A stretch of 64,000 nt of DNA, taken from NCBI GenBank assembly GCA_000244995.1, contig CM001438.1, positions 2,628,090 through 2,692,089 of the forward strand, read 5' to 3'. The stretch's first letter is position 1. Every line of letters begins with the position of its first letter. The notes under the pieces are model-generated. The model did no database searches. It was not told the origin of the DNA and was given only the letters and a program-made list of their open reading frames with translations. Shown in pieces: positions 26,179-35,505 of the stretch. Source of the DNA: Burkholderiales bacterium JOSHI_001 (GTDB taxonomy: Bacteria > Pseudomonadota > Gammaproteobacteria > Burkholderiales > Burkholderiaceae_C). Both the position numbers and the translations under genes were made by a program.

Positions 26179-27361
26179 TCATGATGCTGGCGGCGCCCGG
26201 ATCGAGCAGCCGCGCAGGAAGACCTGCAGCACCACCATGGCGTGGCCGCAGTGCGCACACACGAAGGTCGGCGCCGGTGCAGTTGACGCATCGTCTGCCG
26301 GCGCGGCGCACGCGGGCGGAGGCACCAGCAACAACTCGCGCGCGAGCGCCAGGTTGTCGCGCCGGTTGCTGTTGGCCAGTAGCCCGTAGTGCCGGATCCG
26401 GTGGAAGCCGCCCGGCAGGACATGCAGCAGGAAGCGGCGCATGAACTCCTGCGGGCTCAGCGTCATTGCCTTGTGGCGCGTCTGGCCCTTGGCCCGATAG
26501 TCCTTCCAGCGGAAGGTGACGCCGCGCTCGTCCATCGCGAGCAGCCGGCTGTTGGAGATGGCCACGCGGTGCGTGTAGCGCGACAGGTAGGCCAGCACCG
26601 CCTGCGGTCCCGCGAACGGGCGCTTGGCATAGACCACCCACTCGCACTTGCGCAGCGGCGCGAGCCACGCCCTTGAAGGCCGCCGGCTCGGCCAGCGCCG
26701 TGTGTTCGCCGAAGAACCTGAGCGCGCCGCTGTCGTGCAGCCGCTGTAGTTCCTCCAGAAAGCGGCGCCTGAACAGCCGAGACAGCACGCGCACCGACAG
26801 GAAGAATCCCGGCCGGCAGGCGATCCAGCGCGTGCCGTCGGGCGCCAACCCGCCACCCGGCACGATGCCATGCACGTGCGGGTGGTGGGTCAACGCCGAG
26901 CCCCAGGTATGCAACACCAGCGTGGCACCGATGCTCGCGCCCAGGTGCTTGGGATCGGCCGCGATCCGCAGCAGCGTCTCCGCGGCGATGTCGAACAGCA
27001 GGCCGTACAGCGTCGCCTTGTTCTGGTACGCGATGTCGGCGATCGGCGCCGGCAACGTGAAGACCACGTGGTAGTACTCCACCGGCAGCAGATCGGCCTG
27101 GCGCGCGTCCAGCCAGCGCTTGGCGGCACTGCTCTGGCACTTCGGACAGTGCCGGTTGCGGCACGAGTTGAAGGAGACCTGGTCCAGGCCGCAGCCGTCG
27201 CAGCGCAGGACATGGCCGCCCAGTGCCGCCGTGCGGCACTGGGTGATGGCCGACATCACCTTGAGCTGAGCCAGGCTCAGGTGACCGCGCTGGGCCTCAT
27301 GCCAGGCGGGTCCGTGGGCACGGAAGATGTCGGCGACCTCCAGGGCAGGTCGCCCGCGCAC
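26179..27361 (-). pseudogene. IS91-family transposase, frameshifted (copy 1)
   Basis: It is identical to the intact copy-2 transposase up to about residue 231 (AEPAAFK). There an extra C in the CCC at 26,670-26,672 shifts the frame, and reading in the new frame would continue to 25,967. The zinc-finger and HUH motifs (HPHVHG) lie before the shift and are intact; the C-terminal half with the catalytic tyrosine region is lost. A sequencing or assembly error in a homopolymer is possible. Confidence 0.88.
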
Positions 27362-27373
27362 GGTGGCGTGCTG

Positions 27374-28310
27374 CTACGGGGCTGGCGGCTGCGGTGCAGG
27401 CTCGGGAACAGGTTCGCCTGCGGCCCTGTCGGACGTGTGATCCAGCGGGCTGATGACCCGGCGCAGCAGGTCAGTGGCCACTGCGGGCGTACAAGCTCGT
27501 GGTGTCCAGCCGCTTGTGGCCCAGCAGCACCTGGATGATGCGGATGTCGACCCTCTGCTCCAGCAGATGGGTGGCGAAGGCATGGCGCAGGCCGTGCGGC
27601 GTGATCCGCTTGTCGATGCCGGCGGTGGCCGCAGCCAGGTGCACGGCGCGGTTGAGTTGGCGCGCGGTCACGTGGTCGGTGGGGTCCAGGCCCGGGAAGA
27701 GCCAACCACCGTGGCGGATCTTGCCTTGGGCGTGACCAAGCCTCCACCAGGCGCGCAGACGCTCCAGCAGCACCGGGCTGAGCATGGCGTAGCGATCCTT
27801 GCGGCCCTTGCCCTGCTCCACGCGCAGGGTCATGCGCTCGCCGTCGATGTCGCCGACCTTCAGCGAGACCACCTCGCTGACGCGCAGGCCTGCGCCGTAG
27901 GCCACCGACATGGCGGCCTGGTGCTTGAGGTTGGGGGCGGCGGCGATGAGGCGGCCGACTTCCTCGGGGCTCAGGATCACAGGCAGCTTGCGCGGCACGG
28001 CCACGTGCGTCATCTTGAGCATGACCTCGGGCCGGCCCAGCGTGATGTCGAAGAAGAACTTCAGCCCGGTGATGGTGGCGTTGATGGTGACCGGGCCGGT
28101 GCCGGTGTCCACCAGGTGCAACTGGAAACGGCGCAGGTCCTCGGGCGTGGCGGTGTGCGGCGATCGACCAAGGAACGTGTAGAGCTTGCGCACGGCCCGG
28201 ATGTAGCCCTCCTGCGTATGCTCGGCGAACTGGCGCATGCGCATGTCGTCGAGCATGCGCTGGCGCAGTGGTGAGACGGTGGCCGGTGGGGTCGGGGTGG
28301 GGACGTCCAT
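27374..28310 (-). pseudogene. Tyrosine recombinase of IS91-like element, frameshifted near the C-terminus (copy 1)
   Basis: It starts at ATG 28310 like the copy-2 gene. An extra G at 27,485-27,487 falls just after TTSLYA, so the catalytic Arg, His-x-x-Arg, His and Tyr are all kept. The last 30 or so residues are replaced by RSGH, with the stop at 27,471. The protein might still be catalytically competent, since only the C-terminal tail is changed. In tyrosine recombinases that tail often governs subunit contacts. Confidence 0.85.
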
Positions 28311-28537
28311 GATCCTGCTCCTGTCGGTGACCGAGGCGGATTGCCTCGGTCGCCAACATCGCAGAGTCACGGGTGCGGCGAACCGCCACCAGCGTCGCCG
28401 AAGCGCCTACCGCGCGAGCGGTTTAGTCCCCTGGCCGGTCGGGGACAAAAGTCAACGGCTGATCGATGGCAGCGATGCCATCGAAGGGCGACGTCGACCC
28501 TCGACGCGCAATGCCCGCCAATGACGCGGCTCCGCTG

Positions 28538-28951
28538 TTATGCGGGCGGCATCTGGTCGAAGGTCGCCAGCGAGGCGTCAGGGCGATCCCAGGCCAGACC
28601 TCGTACCGTGTACGTGACCGCCTGGGGCTTGAAGCGGGCAGGGTCGTCGAGGCTGGCCGCGTGCACCGTGAAGAGGTTAGGCAGGGCCGAGAACGTCATG
28701 AAGACCGGTGCACCGCAGCTTGGGCAGAAGGCGCGCGTCTTCGTGTTGCCGCTGTCGCCGGTCATTCGCCATGTCGCCGCGGTGCCGGTCTGCTTCACGC
28801 CCGGCCGCGCGAAGGTCAGGTAAGAACCGTGTCCCGTGCCGCTCGTGTGCTGGCAGTACTGACACTGGCAGTGGTTCTGGAACAGCGGCTCGGCCGCGAT
28901 TTTGTAGCGGATGGCGCCGCATGCGCATCCACCGGTGTAGGCCGGGTCCAT
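28538..28951 (-). CDS. GFA-family (glutathione-dependent formaldehyde-activating-like) zinc protein
   Basis: 137 residues from ATG 28951. The family's zinc-binding cysteines are present: GGCACGAIRY near residue 8, CQCQYCQHTSG near 30 and CPSCGAP near 76. The fold is the GFA/CENP-V beta-sandwich. The named enzyme joins formaldehyde to glutathione, but most relatives have unknown substrates, so only the family is claimed. It is the last gene of a minus-strand group with an AHSA1 protein and an ArsR regulator. Confidence 0.88.
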   Translation of the reverse strand: MDPAYTGGCACGAIRYKIAAEPLFQNHCQCQYCQHTSGTGHGSYLTFARPGVKQTGTAATWRMTGDSGNTKTRAFCPSCGAPVFMTFSALPNLFTVHAASLDDPARFKPQAVTYTVRGLAWDRPDASLATFDQMPPA

Positions 28952-28991
28952 GGCACTTCTCCTGGTTTTGGTGGGCTGATACGCGACCGAC

Positions 28992-29468
28992 TCAGTGCAG
29001 GTCGCCGGCGACCTCGCCGATGCGCGGGACGACTTTCGCCCAGCCGCCACTCATGGTCTTGAGGGCCGAGTCGTTCCGCGGCACGACAAAGCCCGAATGC
29101 ACCAGACGCAATCGCGTGCCGCCTTCGACGCGCGACAGCGTCCAGGTGACGACCGTATCCAGCGGCGCGCCGTAGCCGACGTTGGACTCGTGCCCGCCCT
29201 GCCAGGCGTAGCTGAGGCGCTCGTGCGGGACCACGTCGAGAACCTGGCAGTGGATGACGCCGTCCCAGGCGCCTGCAGCAGTCGTCTGGAAGGTGAAGCG
29301 CGTGCCGACGACCGGCGCGAAGCCGGTCGGCACCATGATCCAGCGGCCGATCAACTCGCCGTCGGTCAGAGCGCGCCAGATCGTCTCTGGCGCATGCGAG
29401 AAGACCTCATCGACGACGATCTCCTGCAGGGTCTGTTGTTCACGGTGTTTCAGTTCAGCATCGGTCAT
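28992..29468 (-). CDS. AHSA1/SRPBCC-domain protein
   Basis: 158 residues from ATG 29468, which overlaps the ArsR stop as ATGA. The START/SRPBCC fold is shown by FSHAPETIWRALTDGELIGRW near residue 23, the central VVPHERLSYAWQGG and the C-terminal helix with GWAKVVPRIGEV. Such proteins bind small hydrophobic ligands. ArsR-AHSA1 pairs are very common in bacteria, and the regulator usually controls its partner. The ligand is unknown. Confidence 0.88.
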   Translation of the reverse strand: MTDAELKHREQQTLQEIVVDEVFSHAPETIWRALTDGELIGRWIMVPTGFAPVVGTRFTFQTTAAGAWDGVIHCQVLDVVPHERLSYAWQGGHESNVGYGAPLDTVVTWTLSRVEGGTRLRLVHSGFVVPRNDSALKTMSGGWAKVVPRIGEVAGDLH

Positions 29469-29794
29469 GGGTCGATGTCCTTCAACAGGGTTCGCAGGTC
29501 GGCGAAACGCTTGCGCCAGAACGCGCCGTAGTGGCCCATCCAGTCGGCCAGCGGGGCGAGCCCTCTTGGCTCGACGCGGTAGTAGACGTTGCGCCCCTGC
29601 GCGCGGTCGGCCACCAGACCCGCCTCCTTCAGCGAGCGCAGGTGCTGCGAAATGGCCGACTGGGTCACGCCACTGCCCTCGGTCAGTTCGGCGACGCTGC
29701 ACTCGTCGGCGCTCGCGATGCGTTCGAACACCGCCCGACGCGTCGGGTCGGCCAGTGACCGCATGACGGCGTCGAGTGAGGCAGCATGGGGCAT
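29465..29794 (-). CDS. ArsR-family transcriptional regulator
   Basis: 109 residues from ATG 29794. The winged helix is complete: LADPTRRAVFERIASADECSV, then VTQSAISQHLRSLKEAGLV as recognition helix and the wing GRNVYYRVEP. It has no metal-binding ELCVCDL motif, so it is not a classical metal sensor. It is coupled to the AHSA1 gene and probably represses its own operon with GFA downstream. A direct/inverted TTAGCC motif lies just upstream at 29,806-29,836 (TAGCCATGGCTA and AAGGCTAATC), a likely operator. Confidence 0.9.
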   Translation of the reverse strand: MPHAASLDAVMRSLADPTRRAVFERIASADECSVAELTEGSGVTQSAISQHLRSLKEAGLVADRAQGRNVYYRVEPRGLAPLADWMGHYGAFWRKRFADLRTLLKDIDP

Positions 29795-29802
29795 GGCTAG
29801 AT

Positions 29803-29836
29803 ATTAGCCATGGCTAACGCATCAGTCAAGGCTAAT
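29803..29836. promoter_or_regulatory. Putative ArsR operator
   Basis: A near-perfect palindrome TTAGCCATGGCTAA lies 10-25 bases before the ArsR start, followed by a second half-site GGCTAAT. ArsR proteins bind 12-2-12 type palindromes beside their own start, so autoregulation is likely. Inference from position and symmetry. Confidence 0.6.
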
Positions 29837-30749
29837 CATTCGAGGGCAACGGTGCCGCCAGGACAAGCTCGGCATCGGCAACCACATACCGCACGTAGCG
29901 GTAGTCGCGGATGAACGTGATGCGGCCTCCCTGCCACTGCAGCCACATCACATAGCTCGGCCGGGTCTGTTCATGGTCGTCGAACACGGCGACCACCTCC
30001 TGCGCCTCCAGCCATGCGGGTGCCAGGCGAACTTCGGGGCTCTGCGCGTAGATGGTGAAGAACATGCCGACCTCGGCGCGGCCCACGCGCAACGAGTGGG
30101 TGGACTGGCTGAGCTTGACGTCGTCGGCGAGGAGCGCGCGCAACTCATCCCAGTTGCCCTCGTTGAACAATGTGACATAGCGTGCTATGGCCGCCGACGG
30201 CGGCTTCGCTTCAGCCGGAGCCGACTCCAGCGCGTTGAGTAGGCGAAGCCGTGCGCGCCCACGCGCCAGATGGGCCTTCACCGCGTCGACGGTGAGGTCG
30301 AGCAAGGCGGCGATCTCGGCCAGCGATTCGTCCAGCACGTCCTTCAGCACGACGACGCTGCGTTGCATCACCGGCAGATCCGCGAAGCGCGACACCGCGG
30401 TCTGCACGGCTTCCTGGCGCATCAGTGTCTCCATGGGATCGGTTCGATCCGAGTCGTCGACGTCGGGGGCGCCATCCAGTGGTGCCGTCTCGCGCACCGC
30501 CCGACCGCGTAGCAGGTCCATGGCGCGGTTGTGCGCCACCCGGAAGAGCCAGGGCCGCAGCGGCGGCAGTTCGTCGAGGTCCTGCAGCGCGACGAGGGCG
30601 CGCAGCAACGTGTCCTGCACGACATCCTCGCCGTCGATGACGGAGCCCATGAGCCGGGCGCAGTAGCGGTGCAGTTGCGGCCGCACGTCTGCGGCCAGTG
30701 CGACCAGCCTGGCCTGGCGTTCGTGGGCCGACAGCGGTGCGATGCTCAA
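29832..30749 (-). CDS. ECF-type RNA polymerase sigma factor with SnoaL-like C-terminal domain
   Basis: 305 residues from ATG 30749, overlapping the SDR stop as ATGA. Sigma region 2 covers about 25-95 (DGEDVVQDTLLRAL and LFRVAHNRAMDLLRGRA). Region 4 lies at about 125-175 (RSVVVLKDVLDESLAEIAALL and TVDAVKAHLARGRARL). The last 120 residues form an SnoaL/NTF2-like domain (IARYVTLFNEGNWDELRALLADDVKL) typical of the SigJ/ECF41-type group. In that group this domain senses a ligand and controls activity instead of an anti-sigma factor. The partner SDR gene upstream fits the usual pairing of these sigma factors with redox enzymes. Confidence 0.85.
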   Translation of the reverse strand: MSIAPLSAHERQARLVALAADVRPQLHRYCARLMGSVIDGEDVVQDTLLRALVALQDLDELPPLRPWLFRVAHNRAMDLLRGRAVRETAPLDGAPDVDDSDRTDPMETLMRQEAVQTAVSRFADLPVMQRSVVVLKDVLDESLAEIAALLDLTVDAVKAHLARGRARLRLLNALESAPAEAKPPSAAIARYVTLFNEGNWDELRALLADDVKLSQSTHSLRVGRAEVGMFFTIYAQSPEVRLAPAWLEAQEVVAVFDDHEQTRPSYVMWLQWQGGRITFIRDYRYVRYVVADAELVLAAPLPSND

Positions 30750-31504
30750 GAGGCTTCCTCCTCCAGGACAGTGATTCCGGTGTCACCTTTGAGCCCGAAG
30801 GCCATCCCGGCGTCGAAGCGCGGATCTTCCAGCACGTTCAGCACCTTCTCGCCGAAATCCCGAGGCGGCATGGCTGTGCCGAAGCGGGCCAGGAACTGCT
30901 CTGCGCTGATGCCCATAGATTTCGCGTAGGCTGTGGACCCCGCATCGCCGACACCGGTGCCGCCCACCATCTGCCGCGGCACGATGACCTGGAAGCGGAT
31001 GCCGAGGTCCTCCTCCTTGGCCACGCCGTTGGCGTACCGGGACATCACCCACAGCATGTGCTTGGCGCCAGCATAGCCGCCAGACATCGGCGAGCCATTC
31101 ACGGCCGCACCGCTGGACCCCACGAGAACGCGGCTACCGCGCCCGAGCGGCAGCCGCAGAGCCGCCTGCAGCCAGTGCAGGCCGGCGCGTACATCGGTCA
31201 TCCAGGTCGCGGTGAAGTCGTCCCAGCTGATGCGGTCCAGCCTCGCCATCGGAGGCGTGGCGCCGGCGTTGAGCACGAGCAACTGCGGTCGTGTCTCAGA
31301 CAGGATGCGGTGGGCGGCAGCCGCGTCGGTCACGTCAGCACGGACCGTGGCCACGCCCAGCCGGTCGCGTACCGAGGCGAGCGCGTTTTCGCTGCGCGCC
31401 ACCACGGTGACTTGGGCATGGCGCGACACCAGCGCCTCGACCAGCCCCAGGCCCAGTCCCTTGCTCCCGCCGGTGACGACAACGGGCATGTTTTCGAGTT
31501 CCAT
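30746..31504 (-). CDS. Short-chain dehydrogenase/reductase
   Basis: 252 residues from ATG 31504. The Rossmann motif TGGSKGLGLG (about 9-18), the NAG motif in LVLNAGAT near 85, the catalytic Ser in VGSSGAAV and the YxxxK motif in GGYAGAKHML are all present, so it should be an active NAD(P)-dependent oxidoreductase. It is coupled to the sigma factor gene and so is probably in its regulon. The substrate is unknown. Confidence 0.9.
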   Translation of the reverse strand: MELENMPVVVTGGSKGLGLGLVEALVSRHAQVTVVARSENALASVRDRLGVATVRADVTDAAAAHRILSETRPQLLVLNAGATPPMARLDRISWDDFTATWMTDVRAGLHWLQAALRLPLGRGSRVLVGSSGAAVNGSPMSGGYAGAKHMLWVMSRYANGVAKEEDLGIRFQVIVPRQMVGGTGVGDAGSTAYAKSMGISAEQFLARFGTAMPPRDFGEKVLNVLEDPRFDAGMAFGLKGDTGITVLEEEAS

Positions 31505-32374
31505 CGCTTGACTCCACGGTTGATGTCCCTCCAAGACGATCCAGGGCGGGCAAAGGAGTCAGGTCGCTAGGAAATTGACTGTCAGCGACAGCGCGGCCGC
31601 AGCCTCGGAGACCCCAAGACGTTCGATAGCGTCGAACGTCTGCGTCGAATGCATGGGACGGCAGACAACCTGGGGGTCGAACGCCGTTGCAGAGCGCAGC
31701 GGCTCACCGCACAGCGGTCGTCAACGTATGTCGGCTCATGGCCGGGACTTCAGACTGCGAATGGCTGCAGTGGGGCATCCACAATTCTGATGACGGCTTT
31801 TGGCCTTCGAGATCGCCGGCCTGCTGGGCAAGGTGCGACCTATTACTGACATCTGCTGCGTAGATATCGCCACCCTGAAGCTGCTACTTGAGATTGTGCC
31901 TGACGCCCATGAGGAGGTCAGACAGCAGCGGCACTCGCTTCGATTGCGGCGTGGCGCGCTCCGACTGCTGATGACCAGAGAAACAGTCTTTCTGCCCCGC
32001 GCCTACTGCATGGATGACATCGCGTCGCGAGCGCGCTTTCTGCACTACGGCTTCGCCACGGCGCAACCTCGGTACACCTCCGTGCTGACCACTTCCCCGG
32101 CAGCGAGCAGCGCGCCGACAGTTCGGCCACGAACGTGAATGGCAACGCCAACACCACGACGTTTGCCATCAACGGCAACGGTCAGCCTGTGGAACAGGGC
32201 AACAGTCGCGCCTTAGCCTGAGGAATCGTTCATCTTGCGTGGTTCACCGACGCAAATGTTCCCGCCGCGGTGAACTTCCAGTGAGGCATCCATGACCTCA
32301 TCTTCCTAGCATCGCCTGTGCGAGTTCGGCATTGCGAACTTCGTTCCCCACCACAGCCTTGCCAGGAGCCTTCC
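31505..32374. other. 870-base gene-poor stretch with a possible gene remnant
   Basis: No complete gene is supported. From about 32,050 to 32,221 one plus-strand frame encodes an Asn/Gly/Thr-rich tail (SSATNVNGNANTTTFAING, ending LA and TGA) resembling the end of a secreted protein; upstream the frame loses that character. I read it as a decayed fragment at low confidence. The last 50 bases hold the ribosome site (AGGAG, 32,364-32,368) of the next gene. Confidence 0.35.
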
Positions 32375-33193
32375 ATGAGCCAACGCCTTTTCCTTTCCTC
32401 GCGCACCGGCGCAGCCACTGCCGCGCTGTTCGCGCTGTGCGCCTCGGCGCAGGCCGCCGTCGTCGACGTAACGGTCAAGGTGCAGAACCTTGCACCCGTC
32501 AACAGCGTCAGCTTCGCACCCCTTCACGTCGGCTTCAACAACGGCAGCTTCGACGCCTTCAACCTGGGCGGCGCGGCGACGGCACCGATCATCTCGGTGG
32601 CCGAAGGGGGCGCCGGCGGCGCCTGGCAAACGGCGTTTGCCGCCGCCGATCCGAATGCCACGCGGGGCACCATCGGCGGATTGCTGCTGCCGGGCACCTC
32701 CAGCAGCCTGACCTTGCGCGTCGACACGGCGCTAAACCCGTTCTTCACTTTCGGCGCGATGGTGGTGCCGAGCAACGACCTCTTCATCGGCAACGACAGC
32801 CCCACCGAGTACCGCCTTTTCGATGCCACCGGCAACTTGAACAGGGCCTCCATCGGCATCAAGGCCACCGAAATCTGGGATGCCGGTTCCGAGGTTTTTG
32901 ACCCTGCCGCCGCGGCTTTCGTCGGCAACAACGACCTGCGCCGTGACCAGAACTCGGTGGTCGCCCTCAACTTCGCCGAGTTCGCGGCCTACAACGGCCT
33001 GACCACAGGGGCCGGCTACAACTTCAACAGCGCCCTGACGGCAGACAGCGATGTGTACCGCATCACCTTCGGCGTTTCGCCTGTGCCCGAGCCCGGCAGC
33101 TATGCGTTGATGGCGGCGGGGCTGATGGCCGTCGGCTTCGTTGCACGCCGCAGGCGCGTTGGCGTGCGGTCGGCTGGCATGTTCGCAGCCTGA
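32375..33193 (+). CDS. Spondin-domain protein with PEP-CTERM signal
   Basis: 272 residues from ATG 32375. A signal peptide ends at AQAAV near 28. Residues about 30-200 match the spondin_N domain seen in secreted bacterial proteins: VKVQNLAPVNSVSFAPLHVG, SSSLTLRVDTALNPFFTFG and MVVPSNDLFIGNDSP. The C-terminus has VPEPGSYALM, a hydrophobic helix and RRRR, the PEP-CTERM tag for exosortase processing, followed by 12 residues. The likely place is the cell surface or matrix. It precedes a two-component system on the same strand by 66 bases. Confidence 0.88.
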   Translation: MSQRLFLSSRTGAATAALFALCASAQAAVVDVTVKVQNLAPVNSVSFAPLHVGFNNGSFDAFNLGGAATAPIISVAEGGAGGAWQTAFAAADPNATRGTIGGLLLPGTSSSLTLRVDTALNPFFTFGAMVVPSNDLFIGNDSPTEYRLFDATGNLNRASIGIKATEIWDAGSEVFDPAAAAFVGNNDLRRDQNSVVALNFAEFAAYNGLTTGAGYNFNSALTADSDVYRITFGVSPVPEPGSYALMAAGLMAVGFVARRRRVGVRSAGMFAA

Positions 33194-33259
33194 AGCCCGG
33201 GGCCTTCCTCTCTGTTCCAATGAATCGCCGGCATCGCACAGGGGCGGCGCCGGCCACCC

Positions 33260-33964
33260 ATGAACGAACATCTGTTGCTGGTCGAAGACGACGATGCCAT
33301 CGCCGTGGCCCTGCGCCTGCATCTTGAAGACGCGGGCTATCGCCTGCACCGCGAGGCCGATGGTCGGCAGGCGATGGCCGCCATCGACCGGCAGCGCTGG
33401 GACCTGGTGCTGCTGGACCTGATGCTGCCGGGCGCTGATGGCTGGGAGGTCTGCCGCCATCTGCGCGCCCGGCATGCGGACGTGCCGGTCATCATGCTCA
33501 GCGCGCGCTCTGCCGAGGCGCACCGCGTGCTCGGACTGGAACTGGGCGCTGACGACTACCTGGCCAAGCCTTTCTCGATGCTGGAACTGGTCGCCCGCAT
33601 CCGGGCGCTGCTGCGGCGCATCGAGCAGATGCGTTCGACGGCGGCAGCGAGGCAGGATTTCACCTTCGGCCCCTTCCGATTGGACACCGTGCGGCGCGAG
33701 CTGCTGCGCGACGGCACCGTGGTGCCCCTGACCCTGCGCGAATTCGACCTGCTGCACTTCCTGCTGAAGCACCCGGGGCGACCGTTCAGCCGCGCAGAAC
33801 TGCTGCAACGCGTCTGGGGCGACGGCTTCGACGGCTACGAGCACACCGTCAACTCCCACATCAACCGGCTGCGCAGCCGCATCGAGGACGACCCGCGCGA
33901 CCCCAAGCGCGTGGTCACCGTGTGGGGTGTGGGCTACCGTTTCGATCCGGAGCCCGCGCCATGA
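33260..33964 (+). CDS. OmpR-family response regulator
   Basis: 234 residues from ATG 33260. The receiver domain has the acidic pocket E9-D10-D11-D12, the phosphorylation site D53 in LVLLDLMLPG, and LAKPF with the conserved Lys. The C-terminal winged helix (about 130-230) has LTLREFDLLHFLLKHPGRPFSR and VNSHINRLRSRIEDDPR. It overlaps the histidine kinase start as ATGA, so both form one unit. Targets may include the neighbouring spondin or redox genes; that is a guess from position. Confidence 0.95.
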   Translation: MNEHLLLVEDDDAIAVALRLHLEDAGYRLHREADGRQAMAAIDRQRWDLVLLDLMLPGADGWEVCRHLRARHADVPVIMLSARSAEAHRVLGLELGADDYLAKPFSMLELVARIRALLRRIEQMRSTAAARQDFTFGPFRLDTVRRELLRDGTVVPLTLREFDLLHFLLKHPGRPFSRAELLQRVWGDGFDGYEHTVNSHINRLRSRIEDDPRDPKRVVTVWGVGYRFDPEPAP

Positions 33965-35463
33965 TTGCGGGCCGGTCCTTCACCACCCGCCTTTCGTTCG
34001 CGCTGGCCGTTCTGCTGCTGGCCTATGGCGCCTTCGTGGCCTTGCTCGGGCGGCAGGTGGCGGCTGAACAGGAGCAGGAATCGCTGCAGCGCCTTTCGCA
34101 TGGGCTGGCCCGGCACATCGTCGAACACTGGCCCGAGATCGCCTCGCCTGACCGCGACGCGGCCGAACGCAGCGCGCGTGGTGCCCTGCTGTCAATGCTG
34201 ATGACGGTGAACCCCGGGGTGCAGGTCTACCTGCTGGATGCCGACGGGCGTGTGCAGCACTACATCGGCGAACCCGGCATGGTGCGGCAGCATCAGGTGG
34301 ACCTGGCAGCCATCCGCGCCTTCCTGGCGGGTGCGCCGCTGCCCCTGCGCGGCACCGACCCGATGGGCTCGGGCGTGCCGCGCATCTTCAGCGCGGCCAT
34401 GTTCCCGGTGCGACCGGGCAATGTGCGGCCGCCGGGATACCTCTACATCGTGCTGGACAGCCCGGCGCGCGGCGCCGTGGCCGCCCAGATCGGTGCCGAC
34501 CGGCTGTGGCAGGGTGCCGCGCTTGCCGCAGCCATGGGCCTGCTGGTGACTCTGGGCCTAGGGCTGTTCACCTTCCGCCGGCTGACCCGGCCGCTGCACC
34601 GCCTGGCCCGGAGTCTGCGCGACTACAGCCGGCGCGGCGTCGGGGCCGACGTCGCCGACGGCTCGGCCAGCGACGCGCCGCTGCGCCCACTGGGTGACGA
34701 GGTGCAGGCCCTTGCCGATGCGTTCAGCGACATGACGCGGCGCATCGAGTCACAGGCCGAACGTGAGCAGCGGCAGGTGGCCGACCATCGCGAGATGATG
34801 GCCAGCGTGGCGCACGACCTGCGCACGCCGCTGACGGCGCTGCACGGCCACCTGGAGGCCTTGGCGGGCGATGTCACACCGGACGCGGCGCGCGGCGCGG
34901 CGGTGCTGCAGGCCGCGCTGGCGCAAAGCCGCAAGGTCAGCCGGCTGTCGCAGCAGTTGTTCGAGCTGGCTGCGCTGCAGTCCAATGGGCAGGTGCTGCA
35001 CCGCGAGCGATTCAGCCTGGACGAGGTGGTGACGGACGCGGTGCAGAAGTTCGGGCTACACGATGTGCAGCCCCCGGTCACGCTGCATGGCCTGCCCCCA
35101 GGCCGCCTGGAACTCGACGGCGACCTGCAACTGATCGAACGCGCCCTGACGAACCTGATCGACAACGCATTGCGTCACGCCCCGGGCAGCCAGCCGGTGC
35201 GCGTGAGCCTGCGTCGACAAGGCTCACAGGCCGAGATCGTGGTGGAAGACGGCGGTCCCGGTCTACCTGGCGAACTGCACCAGCGGCTGGACCAGGGCCT
35301 GTCGCTGCGCGACCCGCCGATCAAACGCAGCAGCGGCGGCATCGGTGGCCTCGGCCTGGCCATAGCGCAGCGCGTGGCGGTGCTGCACGGTGGCACCCTG
35401 CGGCCACTGCCCGCGCCAGGGGGCGGCACGCGGCTGTGCCTGGCCCTGCCCTTGGCGGCTTGA
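33961..35463 (+). CDS. Membrane sensor histidine kinase
   Basis: 500 residues from ATG 33961. Two transmembrane helices (about 12-35 and 183-203) flank a periplasmic sensor of about 150 residues. A HAMP domain follows (FRRLTRPLHRLARSL). The phospho-acceptor is H285 in SVAHDLRTPL. The ATP-binding domain has the N box LTNLIDNALRHAP, a G1 box VEDGGPGLPG and a G2 box GGIGGLGLAI. Everything required for activity is visible. The signal is unknown. It pairs with the response regulator upstream. Confidence 0.95.
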   Translation: MIAGRSFTTRLSFALAVLLLAYGAFVALLGRQVAAEQEQESLQRLSHGLARHIVEHWPEIASPDRDAAERSARGALLSMLMTVNPGVQVYLLDADGRVQHYIGEPGMVRQHQVDLAAIRAFLAGAPLPLRGTDPMGSGVPRIFSAAMFPVRPGNVRPPGYLYIVLDSPARGAVAAQIGADRLWQGAALAAAMGLLVTLGLGLFTFRRLTRPLHRLARSLRDYSRRGVGADVADGSASDAPLRPLGDEVQALADAFSDMTRRIESQAEREQRQVADHREMMASVAHDLRTPLTALHGHLEALAGDVTPDAARGAAVLQAALAQSRKVSRLSQQLFELAALQSNGQVLHRERFSLDEVVTDAVQKFGLHDVQPPVTLHGLPPGRLELDGDLQLIERALTNLIDNALRHAPGSQPVRVSLRRQGSQAEIVVEDGGPGLPGELHQRLDQGLSLRDPPIKRSSGGIGGLGLAIAQRVAVLHGGTLRPLPAPGGGTRLCLALPLAA

Positions 35464-35505
35464 TCATGGCCAGCCTCGCGTGGGGATTTGGGTAGCGACC
35501 GGCTA

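Larger units (their letters stand above)
25836..28429 (-). mobile_element. IS91-like element, copy 1 (frameshifted)
   Basis: 2,594 bases, matched base for base with copy 2 except for one extra C at 26,670-26,672, one extra G at 27,485-27,487 and a G/T difference at 25,847 near the ori end. Boundaries were set where similarity to copy 2 stops: TGTTAAGG on the low side and GTTTAGTCC on the high side. No target-site duplication is seen, as expected for IS91. The 343 bases from 25,836 to 26,178 after the transposase are non-coding and should carry the ori end. Both genes are out of frame here, so this copy could move only with proteins supplied by copy 2. Confidence 0.88.
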
